A stretch of 64,000 bases of DNA from an uncultured Sphaerochaeta sp. (GTDB taxonomy: Bacteria; Spirochaetota; Spirochaetia; Sphaerochaetales; Sphaerochaetaceae), in contig NZ_OY781939.1 of NCBI RefSeq assembly GCF_963677315.1, positions 1,922,001 to 1,986,000 on the forward strand, given 5' to 3'. The notes under the pieces were generated by a model. The model did no database searches. It saw only the letters and a list, made by a program, of their open reading frames with translations, and had not been told where the DNA came from. Below, piece by piece: positions 35,194-44,072 of this stretch. The position numbers were made by a program, and so were the translations under genes. How positions within the stretch are numbered: the stretch's first letter is position 1; each line of letters opens with the position of its first letter.

Positions 35194-35291
35194 ATTTCAA
35201 TTTACGATATTACTGTAGACTGAATTCTTGTATAATGAAACTGAAATGGTATGTTTATATAGATTCCTAACATCAATGGGGTATAAATCAC

Positions 35292-36437
35292 ATGGGTCCT
35301 TATCAACCAATGTATCTTAAGTCAAAAAATAGAAAATTAGTATTCGACTTATTCAAACAGTATAGAGAACTCTCAAGAGCCCAAATAGCTAAGCTCACAG
35401 AAATGAGTTTCCCAACTGCCATGAAAGTGGTTGATTTTCTTATTCAAAAGAACGTAATTCTTGAGCTTGGAGAATTCAATACTGAAATGAGTGGACCAGG
35501 AAGGAGAAGCAAGCTTCTGCAATTTAATCCCGATGCTTACCATGCAATAGGAGTAGAAGTTGAAGGAAGTCGGGTAATTATCGGACTTATAAATTTGCAG
35601 GGTGAAATACTAAGCCATGAGACTGTCCATATTATTACACATGATAATCTTGATTATTTCTCTGAGGTCATAAGGGTTGTAAAAGTACAAATAAAACAGT
35701 CGAAGGCGCCAGTATTAGGTGTAGGAATTGGATTCCCAGGAAATATCAATCCTGAGACGAATGAAATCGTTAGCTACAATCCTTTACGCATTACAAAGCC
35801 AACTAGTCTTACAGAATTGTTACCTAAAATCCATGAAACTCTTGAGCTTCCAATTTTTATTGATAATGATGTTAACCTTGCTTGTGCGGGAGAACATTTG
35901 GTAACTGACAAGAGCACCCAAAGTAGCCTTGTCTATCTATCACTAGGTACCGGTTTTGGATCTGGTATAATCACAAAAGGGAAGCTATGGAGAGGAGAGC
36001 GGTTTTCAGCAGGGGAAATAGGAAATCTTCTCATGACCCCGATTGATAATTCCAAACAAGGAATTCCAGGTATTTCTAGCTTAGAGAAAAGTATCAATCT
36101 TCAAGCACTGAAGAATAGATTTGGAATAGATTTTGAAAAAAATGAGTATATAGATTCCTCACAAAAAGAAAAAGTAGTATCATACCTTGCTCCGTACCTA
36201 AGTACAGTAATTTTTAATCTTTTAACAGTATTGGATATTCGCCATTATAGTATCTCAGGTATTATCCCTCAAAAACTCAACCCTTTACTAAATATGAAAA
36301 TATCAGAGATATTGTCGACAATACCAGAAGAAATAGGAACAGTAACCATATCAGTTCCTCAGAGCAAATTTCCGGTTCTCTCAGGAGCAGCATCAATGGT
36401 GTTTGATCAACTTATCTTTGAGGAATTTTCAATGTAA
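35292..36437 (+). CDS. ROK-family transcriptional regulator (NagC/XylR type)
   Basis: The 381-residue repressor has an N-terminal winged helix (about residues 8-75; LSRAQIAKLTEMSFPTAMKV is the HTH) and a ROK sugar-kinase-like domain (about 85-381) with GVGIGFPGNINPETN, DNDVNLACAGEH and SLGTGFGSGIITKG. The usual zinc motif CxCGxxGCxE is absent: the corresponding stretch after FSAGEIGNLLM has no Cys. It probably senses the fructosamine or its phosphate and represses the operon just upstream. No clear ribosome-binding site precedes the ATG. Confidence 0.88.
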   Translation: MGPYQPMYLKSKNRKLVFDLFKQYRELSRAQIAKLTEMSFPTAMKVVDFLIQKNVILELGEFNTEMSGPGRRSKLLQFNPDAYHAIGVEVEGSRVIIGLINLQGEILSHETVHIITHDNLDYFSEVIRVVKVQIKQSKAPVLGVGIGFPGNINPETNEIVSYNPLRITKPTSLTELLPKIHETLELPIFIDNDVNLACAGEHLVTDKSTQSSLVYLSLGTGFGSGIITKGKLWRGERFSAGEIGNLLMTPIDNSKQGIPGISSLEKSINLQALKNRFGIDFEKNEYIDSSQKEKVVSYLAPYLSTVIFNLLTVLDIRHYSISGIIPQKLNPLLNMKISEILSTIPEEIGTVTISVPQSKFPVLSGAASMVFDQLIFEEFSM

Positions 36438-36455
36438 CAACCAAGCCCATAATAA

Positions 36456-36476
36456 AACCCTCCGACCGGGAGGGTT
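36456..36476 (+). terminator. Terminator after the ROK gene
   Basis: AACCCTCC and GGAGGGTT pair over 8 bases with a 5-base loop, followed by CTTT. It lies 19 bases beyond the stop codon and marks the end of the AT-rich fructosamine locus. Confidence 0.7.
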
Positions 36477-36593
36477 CTTTGGCTACTCAGGGTTATTTCC
36501 TTCGGTTATTCCCCTTCTTCACCACCATAATCTCATCGTACCATCGTTCAGGAGAACCGTCAAATTTTTTCGTATCATGAATATGCTTTGTTC

Positions 36594-36623
36594 TTGACAA
36601 TACTGTGTGATACACACTATTGT
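36594..36623 (+). promoter_or_regulatory. PadR promoter with palindromic operator
   Basis: TTGACA (36594-36599), an 18-base spacer and TATTGT (36618-36623) form the promoter. The spacer is almost filled by a palindrome at 36601-36619 of the form TAnTGTGTnnnACACAnTA, so a bound dimer would block polymerase. This is where PadR proteins commonly autoregulate. Confidence 0.65.
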
Positions 36624-36641
36624 AAAAGTACGAGGTTTCAT

Positions 36642-36986
36642 ATGGATAGTAGAGAGCTTCTAGCCAACTTTGTAACAGAACTCAACAGAGGTACCTTGAC
36701 GCTCTGTGTTCTCAGCCAACTCACCACTCCTCAGTATGGGTACTCCCTATTGCAGATACTTGCAGAGAAGCACATAGAGTTGGAAGCCAATACGCTCTAC
36801 CCCATGCTTAGGAGACTGGAAACTCAAGGTGTCCTGGAGAGTAGCTGGAATACCAGCGAAAACAGACCGAGAAAGTTCTACCAACTCACTGGGGAAGGGA
36901 AGAACATCTTCACAGCACTTGTAAACCAATGGAGAGAGCAACAATCGCACATTGAAGCGTTGCTCGGGGAGGAGAGCCATGCATGA
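36642..36986 (+). CDS. PadR-family transcriptional regulator
   Basis: A 114-residue winged-helix protein. The start of the family fold is GTLTLCVLSQLTTPQYGYSL, the recognition region LEANTLYPMLRRLETQGVLE, and the wing SENRPRKFYQLTGEGK. This is the short PadR s2 subfamily. It overlaps the downstream HAAS-domain membrane protein by 8 bases. That pairing is common and suggests the regulator controls its partner's operon. GAGG lies 6 bases before the ATG. Confidence 0.92.
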   Translation: MDSRELLANFVTELNRGTLTLCVLSQLTTPQYGYSLLQILAEKHIELEANTLYPMLRRLETQGVLESSWNTSENRPRKFYQLTGEGKNIFTALVNQWREQQSHIEALLGEESHA

Positions 36987-37959
36987 ACTCATCAACCGAT
37001 ATATTGCAGAGACAGTCCGTCACCTAAAACCTGCAGAAAGAATGGAAGTAGAGAAGGAACTCACGGCAAACATTCTCGACATGTTGCCAGAAGTCCCCAG
37101 TGATGAGGCAGTCGAACAGACGCTCTTATCAATGGGATCCCCCTCTTCACTGGCCGCAAAATACCGTGGCAGTGAACAATACCTTATTGGTCCATCTACC
37201 TATGATACCTATATCATGGTACTCAAGATTGTTGCCTTGGTAGTCTCCCTGGTTACCTTGGTCTTCACGGTACTCTCCTTTTTCCTTTCCCCTTCCGATC
37301 TGTCCATCTTTGAAATGATTGCAAAGGCTCTGGCCTCAATTTTCAGTGCTGCATCAGGAGCATTCCTGTGGGTAACGATCACCTTTGCCATACTTGAAAG
37401 GTATCAGGTGAAGACAGATGTAAAGGATTGGAATCTCACTGAACTACGCAATCTTGAGGAAGTACCCACCAGGGAGATCAAGAAGAGAGACAGTATTGCT
37501 GACTTGGTAGGTTTGTCGCTCTTCTTCCTGTTCCTGGGATTCTTGTACATGAGAGGCGATTTACTGGCAATCTATACCCAATACAGGGAACGTATCCCCC
37601 TCTTTGTTGCCGATATACTCCGTCCTTACCTTATAGGATGGATGCTGACCACTACCATCGCCTTCTTTGTTGCCATGTTCAAGATGGCTCGCGCAAGATG
37701 GACAAAAACAGTACTTGGCTTCAGTGCAGCCTCCGATCTAGTGGGAGTCTTCTACTTCATCTTCGTTGCAACGCGATGGAACATCTACAACAATACGGCT
37801 TTGCTCTATTTCAACCTCTCACTTGAGTGGTGGCAGATCATCATCAAGGCCGCATGTGTGGTGTTACTCCTCCTGACCCTTATCAGTATTGGAGAAGACA
37901 CCTACACCACACTCAGGAGAAACGAACCTGCCGAATCTGGGAAAGTACCTGCTCTGTGA
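36979..37959 (+). CDS. HAAS-domain membrane protein
   Basis: The 326-residue protein begins with an HAAS domain (about residues 1-75): ELINRYIAETVRHLKPAERM, KELTANILDML and LLSMGSPSSLAAKYR. It continues with about six or seven transmembrane segments from residue 85 on. HAAS proteins are regularly partnered with PadR regulators; their biochemical role is unknown. GGAGG lies 6 bases before the ATG. The 3' end overlaps the convergent DUF4954 gene by 47 bases. Confidence 0.8.
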   Translation: MHELINRYIAETVRHLKPAERMEVEKELTANILDMLPEVPSDEAVEQTLLSMGSPSSLAAKYRGSEQYLIGPSTYDTYIMVLKIVALVVSLVTLVFTVLSFFLSPSDLSIFEMIAKALASIFSAASGAFLWVTITFAILERYQVKTDVKDWNLTELRNLEEVPTREIKKRDSIADLVGLSLFFLFLGFLYMRGDLLAIYTQYRERIPLFVADILRPYLIGWMLTTTIAFFVAMFKMARARWTKTVLGFSAASDLVGVFYFIFVATRWNIYNNTALLYFNLSLEWWQIIIKAACVVLLLLTLISIGEDTYTTLRRNEPAESGKVPAL

Positions 37960-40102
37960 TCTGCTTTGACTCCTGAATGAATGGATTGTCATCAAGGCTG
38001 CCAAGTACCGCGTCCCGCTCCTCCACTGTACGATAGGTACTGAAGCGGAACCGGTTGTTGAAATCCTTCTCCTTGGTCTTGAAGACCTGGTTTTCGATTT
38101 CAAGGCGAATGGTGGCTACCTCATCAACCACCTGCTCCCACTGCCCTTCATTGACTGCATGGCAACCCATGACACTATGCAGTGTTGCAAGGGCATGCAC
38201 TGCACGATCCTCCTCATAGAGAGTAAACCAATAACCATAGGCATCATGCACTTCGTCCCAAGAGGTGATGGAGCCTTCCTTCAAGCCATCTCTGAGAGCC
38301 TCAAAACGATACTCAGGAACAAGTTGCCCCCCAATATTGATCCAAGGCTCAAGCACTGCATCATGGGCCTGCTGAAACTCACTGATGGTAACTTCATGGG
38401 TGGTGCAATACTCGCTGAGTGTCTTCACAGCATAGTAACGAAGCATCTGTTGATACGCTTGGTATGCCTCCACCGTCTTGAGTATCTCAACCGGTTCGTT
38501 GCTATTCTCCAACTCCCAGACGTACATTTGCATTGACTGCACCTCGGATGGCTTCGTGGTGATCAAATTACGGCCTTGGGTGATCAGGTCACTTCGCTCC
38601 TGGGAGGTGGGCCGGGTCCTGTTGTAATTGATCCCTACCCACTCACAGAGCAGGTCGCAGGCCGTAAAAATCTCATTCACTGTATCAGGAGCAAGGTAGT
38701 CTGTTTCTATCTGCTGACGGATGAACTTTCGCTTGTCACGCTTACGGTATTTGTAGCTGTTGCGCTCCAGGGCATAGAGATTATACATCCACCAATAGGC
38801 GGGCATTACCACCCTTCTCCCCTCCTTTGCGTCTGATCCCAGCAGACTGAATGGAAGGGGAATGTTCAACTCGTGAGGATAGTTTCCCTTGGCGATCAGA
38901 ACATAGCTTGCGAACTTGCAGTCATACTTGAGCGTGCTGCTCAGAGCTGGCCAGAACCCCCTGCCGGCAACCATCTCCCCGTCATTTCCACGACTGTTAT
39001 GATTGGAGCCGATATTCGCACCGGCAGCCATATTCGACTGTCCCTTGATCAGGCTGGCGATCAGGAAGGAGTTGTTGTGGTGTTGTTCGTGTCCCCCAAA
39101 GATAAGGTTGCTCAGTAGCTCACAACAACTGACCGTTGAATTATCCCCAAGGAAGGAGTGGATAAGACGGGCACCATACTTGAGATTACAGTTGTCCCCC
39201 ATGATGAAGCGGATTGCCTTGCATCCATAGAACACCCTGCTTCCTGCACCAATGATGCCGTTTACCAGCTCAACACCTTCACCAATCTGTATCGGTTCAG
39301 CCAAGGTTGAGCGGAGACGGAGATTCTTGAGTTTGTTGGCACCCTTGATATATGCCCCTTCCCCGACCCAGACATCCTTTACGGTATCGCATGATTTGAT
39401 AACAGATTGCTGGCCGACAAATCCGTAGTACCCACGACGTGCGTCGCAGGTCTTGTCAGTCAACGCCTCAAAGATCTTCATCAACGCATCATCATCGCGA
39501 TAGGTACCCCAGAGGTAGGCATCGGAGGGAAGCATTCCATCAAAGGGTCTAACCGTTCTTCCTCCTGCTTCATTCATGATATCCATGGTGGTCAATACCT
39601 CTGGGTCTTCGCCGTCCTTGAGAATACCACTGCCGAACTTTGCATGGTTGGTGGTCTGCATCTCACCGATACGGTAGATGATGACATGATGATCTAGAAT
39701 GTAGTGACTGAGATAGCTGCAATCGAGAATGGCACAGCTGTCCCCGATATCACAGCTGACAATTCTGCTGTTGGTTATCCCTACAGGCACAGAGAAGTCA
39801 TGAAAACTGACTATCTGACGCGCCATGCTTCCGATACGTACCAACCCATAGAATTCGCTGTTCTTAATTAAGGAAGGATCGAAGGGATCACTCACCAGCA
39901 CATCATCCCAACAGGGGGAAGTATTCAGGTTCTCCTCGAGCAGGGCTATTTCCTCTTCCTTCAGATGCCGATAGCTTCCCGGATCTTTCTTGTTCTGGAT
40001 GTTCCTCAGATAATACTCATCCTTTCCCTCCGGAAGAAATTCCGGGGGAATGAACCCGTATCCGAACCGCACTTCTGGCAATACCATCACTTTGTCATTC
40101 AT
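37913..40102 (-). CDS. DUF4954 family protein (left-handed beta-helix)
   Basis: A 729-residue protein of the DUF4954 family found mainly in spirochaetes and Bacteroidetes. The centre (about residues 80-400) has hexapeptide-like repeats of a left-handed beta-helix, as in sugar nucleotidyl- or acyl-transferases (VWVGEGAYIKGANKL, IGEGVELVNGIIGAGS, NMAAGANIGSNHNSR). The C-terminal 300 residues are helical. No catalytic function is established; a carbohydrate or nucleotide-sugar role is a guess. There is no signal peptide. The start is taken at MNDKV (40102); the ribosome-binding site is weak. Confidence 0.82.
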   Translation of the reverse strand: MNDKVMVLPEVRFGYGFIPPEFLPEGKDEYYLRNIQNKKDPGSYRHLKEEEIALLEENLNTSPCWDDVLVSDPFDPSLIKNSEFYGLVRIGSMARQIVSFHDFSVPVGITNSRIVSCDIGDSCAILDCSYLSHYILDHHVIIYRIGEMQTTNHAKFGSGILKDGEDPEVLTTMDIMNEAGGRTVRPFDGMLPSDAYLWGTYRDDDALMKIFEALTDKTCDARRGYYGFVGQQSVIKSCDTVKDVWVGEGAYIKGANKLKNLRLRSTLAEPIQIGEGVELVNGIIGAGSRVFYGCKAIRFIMGDNCNLKYGARLIHSFLGDNSTVSCCELLSNLIFGGHEQHHNNSFLIASLIKGQSNMAAGANIGSNHNSRGNDGEMVAGRGFWPALSSTLKYDCKFASYVLIAKGNYPHELNIPLPFSLLGSDAKEGRRVVMPAYWWMYNLYALERNSYKYRKRDKRKFIRQQIETDYLAPDTVNEIFTACDLLCEWVGINYNRTRPTSQERSDLITQGRNLITTKPSEVQSMQMYVWELENSNEPVEILKTVEAYQAYQQMLRYYAVKTLSEYCTTHEVTISEFQQAHDAVLEPWINIGGQLVPEYRFEALRDGLKEGSITSWDEVHDAYGYWFTLYEEDRAVHALATLHSVMGCHAVNEGQWEQVVDEVATIRLEIENQVFKTKEKDFNNRFRFSTYRTVEERDAVLGSLDDNPFIQESKQITEQVLSQIRQVRFS

Positions 40103-40183
40103 GCATGAAGTATAGCAACACCTTTCATACATGCGCAATAAACTAGATAGGCGACGTTGCTTGTTTCATTCTTTCTTTTGGGC

Positions 40184-40411
40184 ATGCAACAGACGACAAC
40201 CACTCTTGGATCTGAATCAATAGGGAAAATGTTGCATCGCCTTGCTGTCCCTACCATCCTGGCACAAGTGATCAATGCCCTCTCTACCCTCATTGATAGG
40301 ATCTATATCGATCATATCCCAGGTTCCGGTGCTCTTGCATTAAGTGGAATTGAAGTGAGCTTCCCGATTATCATGATTATGAGCATATTTATCACACTGG
40401 GAGAAAAATAA
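40184..40411 (+). pseudogene. N-terminal fragment of a MATE-family efflux gene
   Basis: The frame encodes about 75 residues of a MATE protein N-terminus: SIGKMLHRLAVPTILAQVIN, STLIDRIYIDHIPGSGALA and SGIEVSFPIIMIMS, then stops at 40409-40411. A MATE transporter needs about 450 residues. Downstream at about 40535-40560 the frame AQQYGLEYLRHTGG resembles a later MATE segment, so a large internal deletion is likely. It is a different paralogue from the intact gene at 28342-29715. The rest of 40412-40594 holds no gene. Confidence 0.7.
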
Positions 40412-40594
40412 ACCCATTCCCTAGTGGGAGCTATTACAACATTGTTATTCTTGAATTATTGGGAAACCATGGCGGATAGTGGCAAATAATGCTAACTTTG
40501 TGTTTGATAACTACCAATTGAATATACAAATGGCCCAACAGTACGGACTCGAATACTTGCGTCACACTGGTGGATATACTACCATGTGACCACT

Positions 40595-41668
40595 ATGGCA
40601 GACTATGATTTGTCTCCGAAGATGAAACGTATGGTCGCCCTGATAAACAAGATCGCAATAACAGATCCTGAAGGGCTTACACCAAAACGCATCGAGGAGC
40701 TTAACGATATATCTATCCCTAATAATCTGGTGATCCGCAAACTTCTTGGTAAGAGCGCGAAGAACATCACCACCAAGACCTTCATCATCCCGGTTACCGA
40801 TGGGATGATCAGTGGGTATCTTTTTGAGAAACAAGGCTCACGTGGCATCAGCGACCTTACCCCCTTGATCATCTTCTACCATGGTGGTGGCTGGGTGTGG
40901 GGGAACATGGATCTCTACAACTTCCTCTGTGCTCATCTAGCCGATATTACTGGGGCTGCAGTGCTCTCTGTCGATTATCGACTTGCGCCAAAGTACAAGT
41001 TCCCCACAGCGGTTGAGGATTGTTATGATACATTGGTTTGGGCAGCAGCAGGATGCCGATATTGGAAGACGGACCCAGATCGAATCTTCTTGATCGGAGA
41101 CAGTGCAGGAGGAAACCTTGCTGCAGTGGTCAGTCGCCTTGCTCGTGACCGAAAGGGTCCTGCGATTGCCGGTCAGGTACTGCTCTATCCTGTAACTGAC
41201 GGCCGAATGAGGACCAATAGTTACGAAAAGCATAAGGATGCTCCTTCGTTGACTGACAAACAGATGGCTTTCTTCATCAACAGCTACCAACGAGAACCAA
41301 AGGATATCCTCAATCCAAACTTCTCCCCACTGCTCGCAAAAGATCATAGCAGACTTCCCGAAACCCTGATCATTGGTGCTGAGTACGACCCTCTCCATGA
41401 TGATGGGATGCTCTATGCCGATGCATTGGCTTCAGCAGACACCCCGGTAAAATACCTCGAGGTGAAGAAGACCATCCATGGCTTCATCAACTACCCGAAG
41501 GCTACAGGGACAGAGGAAACGGAGAGTGCCATCATCCAGTTCATCAGTGGTAGGCCCGTTGCCCAAGTAGCGTTGATCAGTCGAAAAGAGTGGGCAAAGG
41601 CACAGAAGAAAGAGCTGAAGAAAATCAAGAAACAGAGCAAGCATTATATCGATGCACGCGTGCAATAG
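40595..41668 (+). CDS. Alpha/beta hydrolase, acetyl-esterase/lipase (HSL family)
   Basis: A 357-residue esterase of the hormone-sensitive lipase group. HGGGWVWG near residue 98 is the oxyanion-hole loop, GDSAGGNLAA near 172 has the nucleophile Ser, EYDPLHDDG near 267 the Asp, and HGF near 296 the His. It probably cleaves short-chain esters, perhaps acetylated sugars. The last 25 residues are an unusual Lys-rich tail (AQKKELKKIKKQSK). There is no signal peptide. ATG 40595 is chosen; GTG 40586 is possible and neither has a good ribosome-binding site. Confidence 0.87.
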   Translation: MADYDLSPKMKRMVALINKIAITDPEGLTPKRIEELNDISIPNNLVIRKLLGKSAKNITTKTFIIPVTDGMISGYLFEKQGSRGISDLTPLIIFYHGGGWVWGNMDLYNFLCAHLADITGAAVLSVDYRLAPKYKFPTAVEDCYDTLVWAAAGCRYWKTDPDRIFLIGDSAGGNLAAVVSRLARDRKGPAIAGQVLLYPVTDGRMRTNSYEKHKDAPSLTDKQMAFFINSYQREPKDILNPNFSPLLAKDHSRLPETLIIGAEYDPLHDDGMLYADALASADTPVKYLEVKKTIHGFINYPKATGTEETESAIIQFISGRPVAQVALISRKEWAKAQKKELKKIKKQSKHYIDARVQ

Positions 41669-41681
41669 ATTAACGTTAATC
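41668..41681. promoter_or_regulatory. LacI-type operator palindrome
   Basis: GATTAACGTTAATC is a perfect 14-base palindrome with the central CG typical of LacI-family operators. It overlaps the stop codon of the hydrolase and lies about 77 bases before the LacI gene, where a related half-matching site occurs (41744-41755). A hairpin ACACCC/GGGTGT at 41699-41717 between them may end the hydrolase transcript. Confidence 0.6.
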
Positions 41682-41723
41682 CTATTTTTGCCCTAAAAAC
41701 ACCCCCTTTATGGGTGTATTTCC

Positions 41724-41755
41724 TTGAATACCCTGTTCATCGTGTTAACCTTAAC
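41724..41755 (+). promoter_or_regulatory. LacI promoter overlapping a second operator
   Basis: TTGAAT (41724-41729), a 16-base spacer and TAACCT (41746-41751) would start transcription at or within a base or two of the ATG at 41758. GTTAACCTTAAC (41744-41755) resembles the palindrome at 41668-41681 and covers the -10 box. There is no ribosome-binding site, so a leaderless transcript is plausible. Confidence 0.45.
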
Positions 41756-41757
41756 CT

Positions 41758-42756
41758 ATGAGTATACTCTTGAAGGATATCGCGAAGGCAACAGGATTCT
41801 CCATTAACACAGTCTCCCGTGCAATGCGCTCCGATCCAAAGATCTCAGAGCAGACCACACTTCTGATCAAGAAGACGGCACAGGAGATGGGGTACATCCC
41901 CAACACTGTTGCTGCAAGCATGCGCTCAAACTCCTCTAAAATGGTCGGTATCATTTCTGCCGATTCAGCGAACCCTTTTTTCAGCGAGGTGGTACGAGGC
42001 ATCGAGGAAGCGGCAACCAAGGCAGAGTACCACATCCTTTTGGCAAGCACTGAAGAGTCGGTCAAGAAAGAAGCGGACCTGATAAAGATGTTCCTCTGCC
42101 GCAAGGTTGACGGGATCATCAGCATGCCGGTTTTTGACAACAGCCCCTCCCACCTTGAGCTGTACAGAAAGTTGCCCGTCCCCTTCGTTTTCCCTGGAAG
42201 GCGTCTTGAAGGATTGGTCAACCACAGTGTCCTGCACAGTGATCGTGACGGCCAGAGGAAAGTACTTGAACACCTCATCTCAAAGGGACATACCAAGATT
42301 CTCTATCTGGCTGGACCGAAGAAGGTGAGCAATACCATCGACCGCCTTGCAGGTGTTGCTGAAGCGTATGCAAACAATGGAATGGAAGTAAACCCTGAGT
42401 ACATTCTTGAAGCCTCTGGACATATTGAGGACGGTTACTCCTTGACCAACCAGGCCCTCAACAGAGGTTTGGGCTTCACTGCTGTTGCCTGTTTCAATGA
42501 CATGCTCGCCATGGGTGTGCTCAAAAGTCTGGGAGAGAACAACCTTAAAGTACCAGATGATATAGAAGTATTTGGCTATGACAACCTATACATGTCCCAG
42601 TTCATGCAACCCAGTCTAAGCACCGTGGATGTTCCTAAATATCGACTCGGTTACGTGGCTATGGAGACGTTACTATCCCATATTCAGGATCCAAACCTTG
42701 AATATGCCACAACGGACTTCCCTACGAGGTTGGTATACAGAGAAACCACTCGTTAG
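41758..42756 (+). CDS. LacI-family transcriptional regulator
   Basis: The 332-residue repressor starts directly with the LacI helix-turn-helix (LLKDIAKATGFSINTVSRAM) and hinge (GYIPNTVAASMRSNSSKMVG), then a periplasmic-binding-protein-like effector domain (about residues 60-332). It lies 39 bases before the ABC binding-protein gene on the same strand and probably controls that operon and itself through the TTAACGTTAA-like sites. Its effector is likely the imported sugar. No ribosome-binding site is visible before the ATG. Confidence 0.9.
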   Translation: MSILLKDIAKATGFSINTVSRAMRSDPKISEQTTLLIKKTAQEMGYIPNTVAASMRSNSSKMVGIISADSANPFFSEVVRGIEEAATKAEYHILLASTEESVKKEADLIKMFLCRKVDGIISMPVFDNSPSHLELYRKLPVPFVFPGRRLEGLVNHSVLHSDRDGQRKVLEHLISKGHTKILYLAGPKKVSNTIDRLAGVAEAYANNGMEVNPEYILEASGHIEDGYSLTNQALNRGLGFTAVACFNDMLAMGVLKSLGENNLKVPDDIEVFGYDNLYMSQFMQPSLSTVDVPKYRLGYVAMETLLSHIQDPNLEYATTDFPTRLVYRETTR

Positions 42757-42795
42757 GAATAACATTCTACCTTGTGTTCCAATAAGGAGGTACAC

Positions 42796-44055
42796 ATGAA
42801 AAACAAGATCTTATTGATCGCTTTGGTCGCTCTATTGGCAACTGGTATGCTTTTTGCCCAAGGGGCAAAAGAAGAGAAGGAAGGCCCACTTGAAATTACC
42901 TTCTGGTCGCTGTTTACCGGAGGAGATGGGGAATTCTTCGATGCAATGGTTGACGAATTCAACGCTTCACAGGATGAGATTGTCATGAAAAATGACATGG
43001 TGAAGTTTGACAACTACTACACCAAACTCACTACGGCTCTTTCTGCAAAGACTGCTCCTGACGTAGTAGTGGTTCACCAGGGCAACCTCTTGAACTATGT
43101 ACCTAGTGGATCCTTGCTGGCCCTCGACTCCTATGTCGATGCAGCAGTTCTTGCTGACTTCCAGAAGGCTCCCTTGGATGCCTGCCGTTTCGATGGCAAG
43201 CTCTACTCGCTCCCGTTCGATGTCCATCCGATCGTCATGTACTACAACACCGATTTGTTGGCAGAGGCTGGCATCACTGAAGTTCCCGAGAGTGCTCAGG
43301 ATTTCATCGATGCGTCCTTGGCTGTGAAACAAGCTACCGGTAAGTGGGGTATGGCAATCGACAACACAACTGGTGTCTACAAGGCCTATACCTTGAGTCG
43401 TCTATTCATGTCTATGCTCGCTCAGCAGGGCGGAAGTTTACTTACTGATGATGCATCAGCCCCTGCTTTTAATAATGCATATGGCGAGAAGGCACTTGTT
43501 TGGTTGCAGGACTTGGTACATACGTATGCAGTGAACCCCTCTGAGCTGGACTACGATGCTGCCATGAACACCTTCAAGCTTGGTGATGCTGCTTTCTACT
43601 TCAATGGTGTTTGGGCAACCGGAACCTTGGAGAACCAGGATGGACTGAACTTTGCTGCCGCACCACTTCCTCCAATCATGGGTGGAGAAGCTGCATGGGC
43701 AGGTTCACACACCTTGGCTATCCCGGTACAGAAAAACCAGGATCCCGCTCGTGTAGAGGCAGCCATGACCTTCATCAACTGGATGACCAGCCATGGTGAG
43801 TTATGGGCAAAAGCAGGACATATTCCTACCCGTAAGAGTGTAGCAGAGAAAGCAGAGATGCAGGCACTGCCCTATCGTGCAGATTATGCAGCTGCAGCAG
43901 CCTTTGCACTCCCTACTCCACGCACTCCGGCATGGGAAGAGATTTATGGAACCTTGAGCGACAAGCTTGAATATGCAGTGACCAAGAACCAGAATCCCAA
44001 GGCAGCACTTGCTGACATGGAGCAGACGGTTAAGGATATCATTGCTTCCTACTAA
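42796..44055 (+). CDS. Sugar ABC transporter substrate-binding protein (operon 3)
   Basis: A 419-residue family 1 solute-binding protein. The signal peptide MKNKILLIALVALLATGMLF is followed by AQGAKEE, with no lipobox Cys. ITFWSLFTGGDGEFFDAMVD and GDAAFYFNGVWATGTLE are typical of the fold. It is the first transporter gene after the LacI regulator, and two permeases, a possible glycan-processing enzyme and a phosphodiesterase-fold protein follow. The ligand is unknown, probably an oligosaccharide or glycoside. AAGGAGG lies 5 bases before the ATG. Confidence 0.88.
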   Translation: MKNKILLIALVALLATGMLFAQGAKEEKEGPLEITFWSLFTGGDGEFFDAMVDEFNASQDEIVMKNDMVKFDNYYTKLTTALSAKTAPDVVVVHQGNLLNYVPSGSLLALDSYVDAAVLADFQKAPLDACRFDGKLYSLPFDVHPIVMYYNTDLLAEAGITEVPESAQDFIDASLAVKQATGKWGMAIDNTTGVYKAYTLSRLFMSMLAQQGGSLLTDDASAPAFNNAYGEKALVWLQDLVHTYAVNPSELDYDAAMNTFKLGDAAFYFNGVWATGTLENQDGLNFAAAPLPPIMGGEAAWAGSHTLAIPVQKNQDPARVEAAMTFINWMTSHGELWAKAGHIPTRKSVAEKAEMQALPYRADYAAAAAFALPTPRTPAWEEIYGTLSDKLEYAVTKNQNPKAALADMEQTVKDIIASY

Positions 44056-44072
44056 ACCATTATACTTACGTA

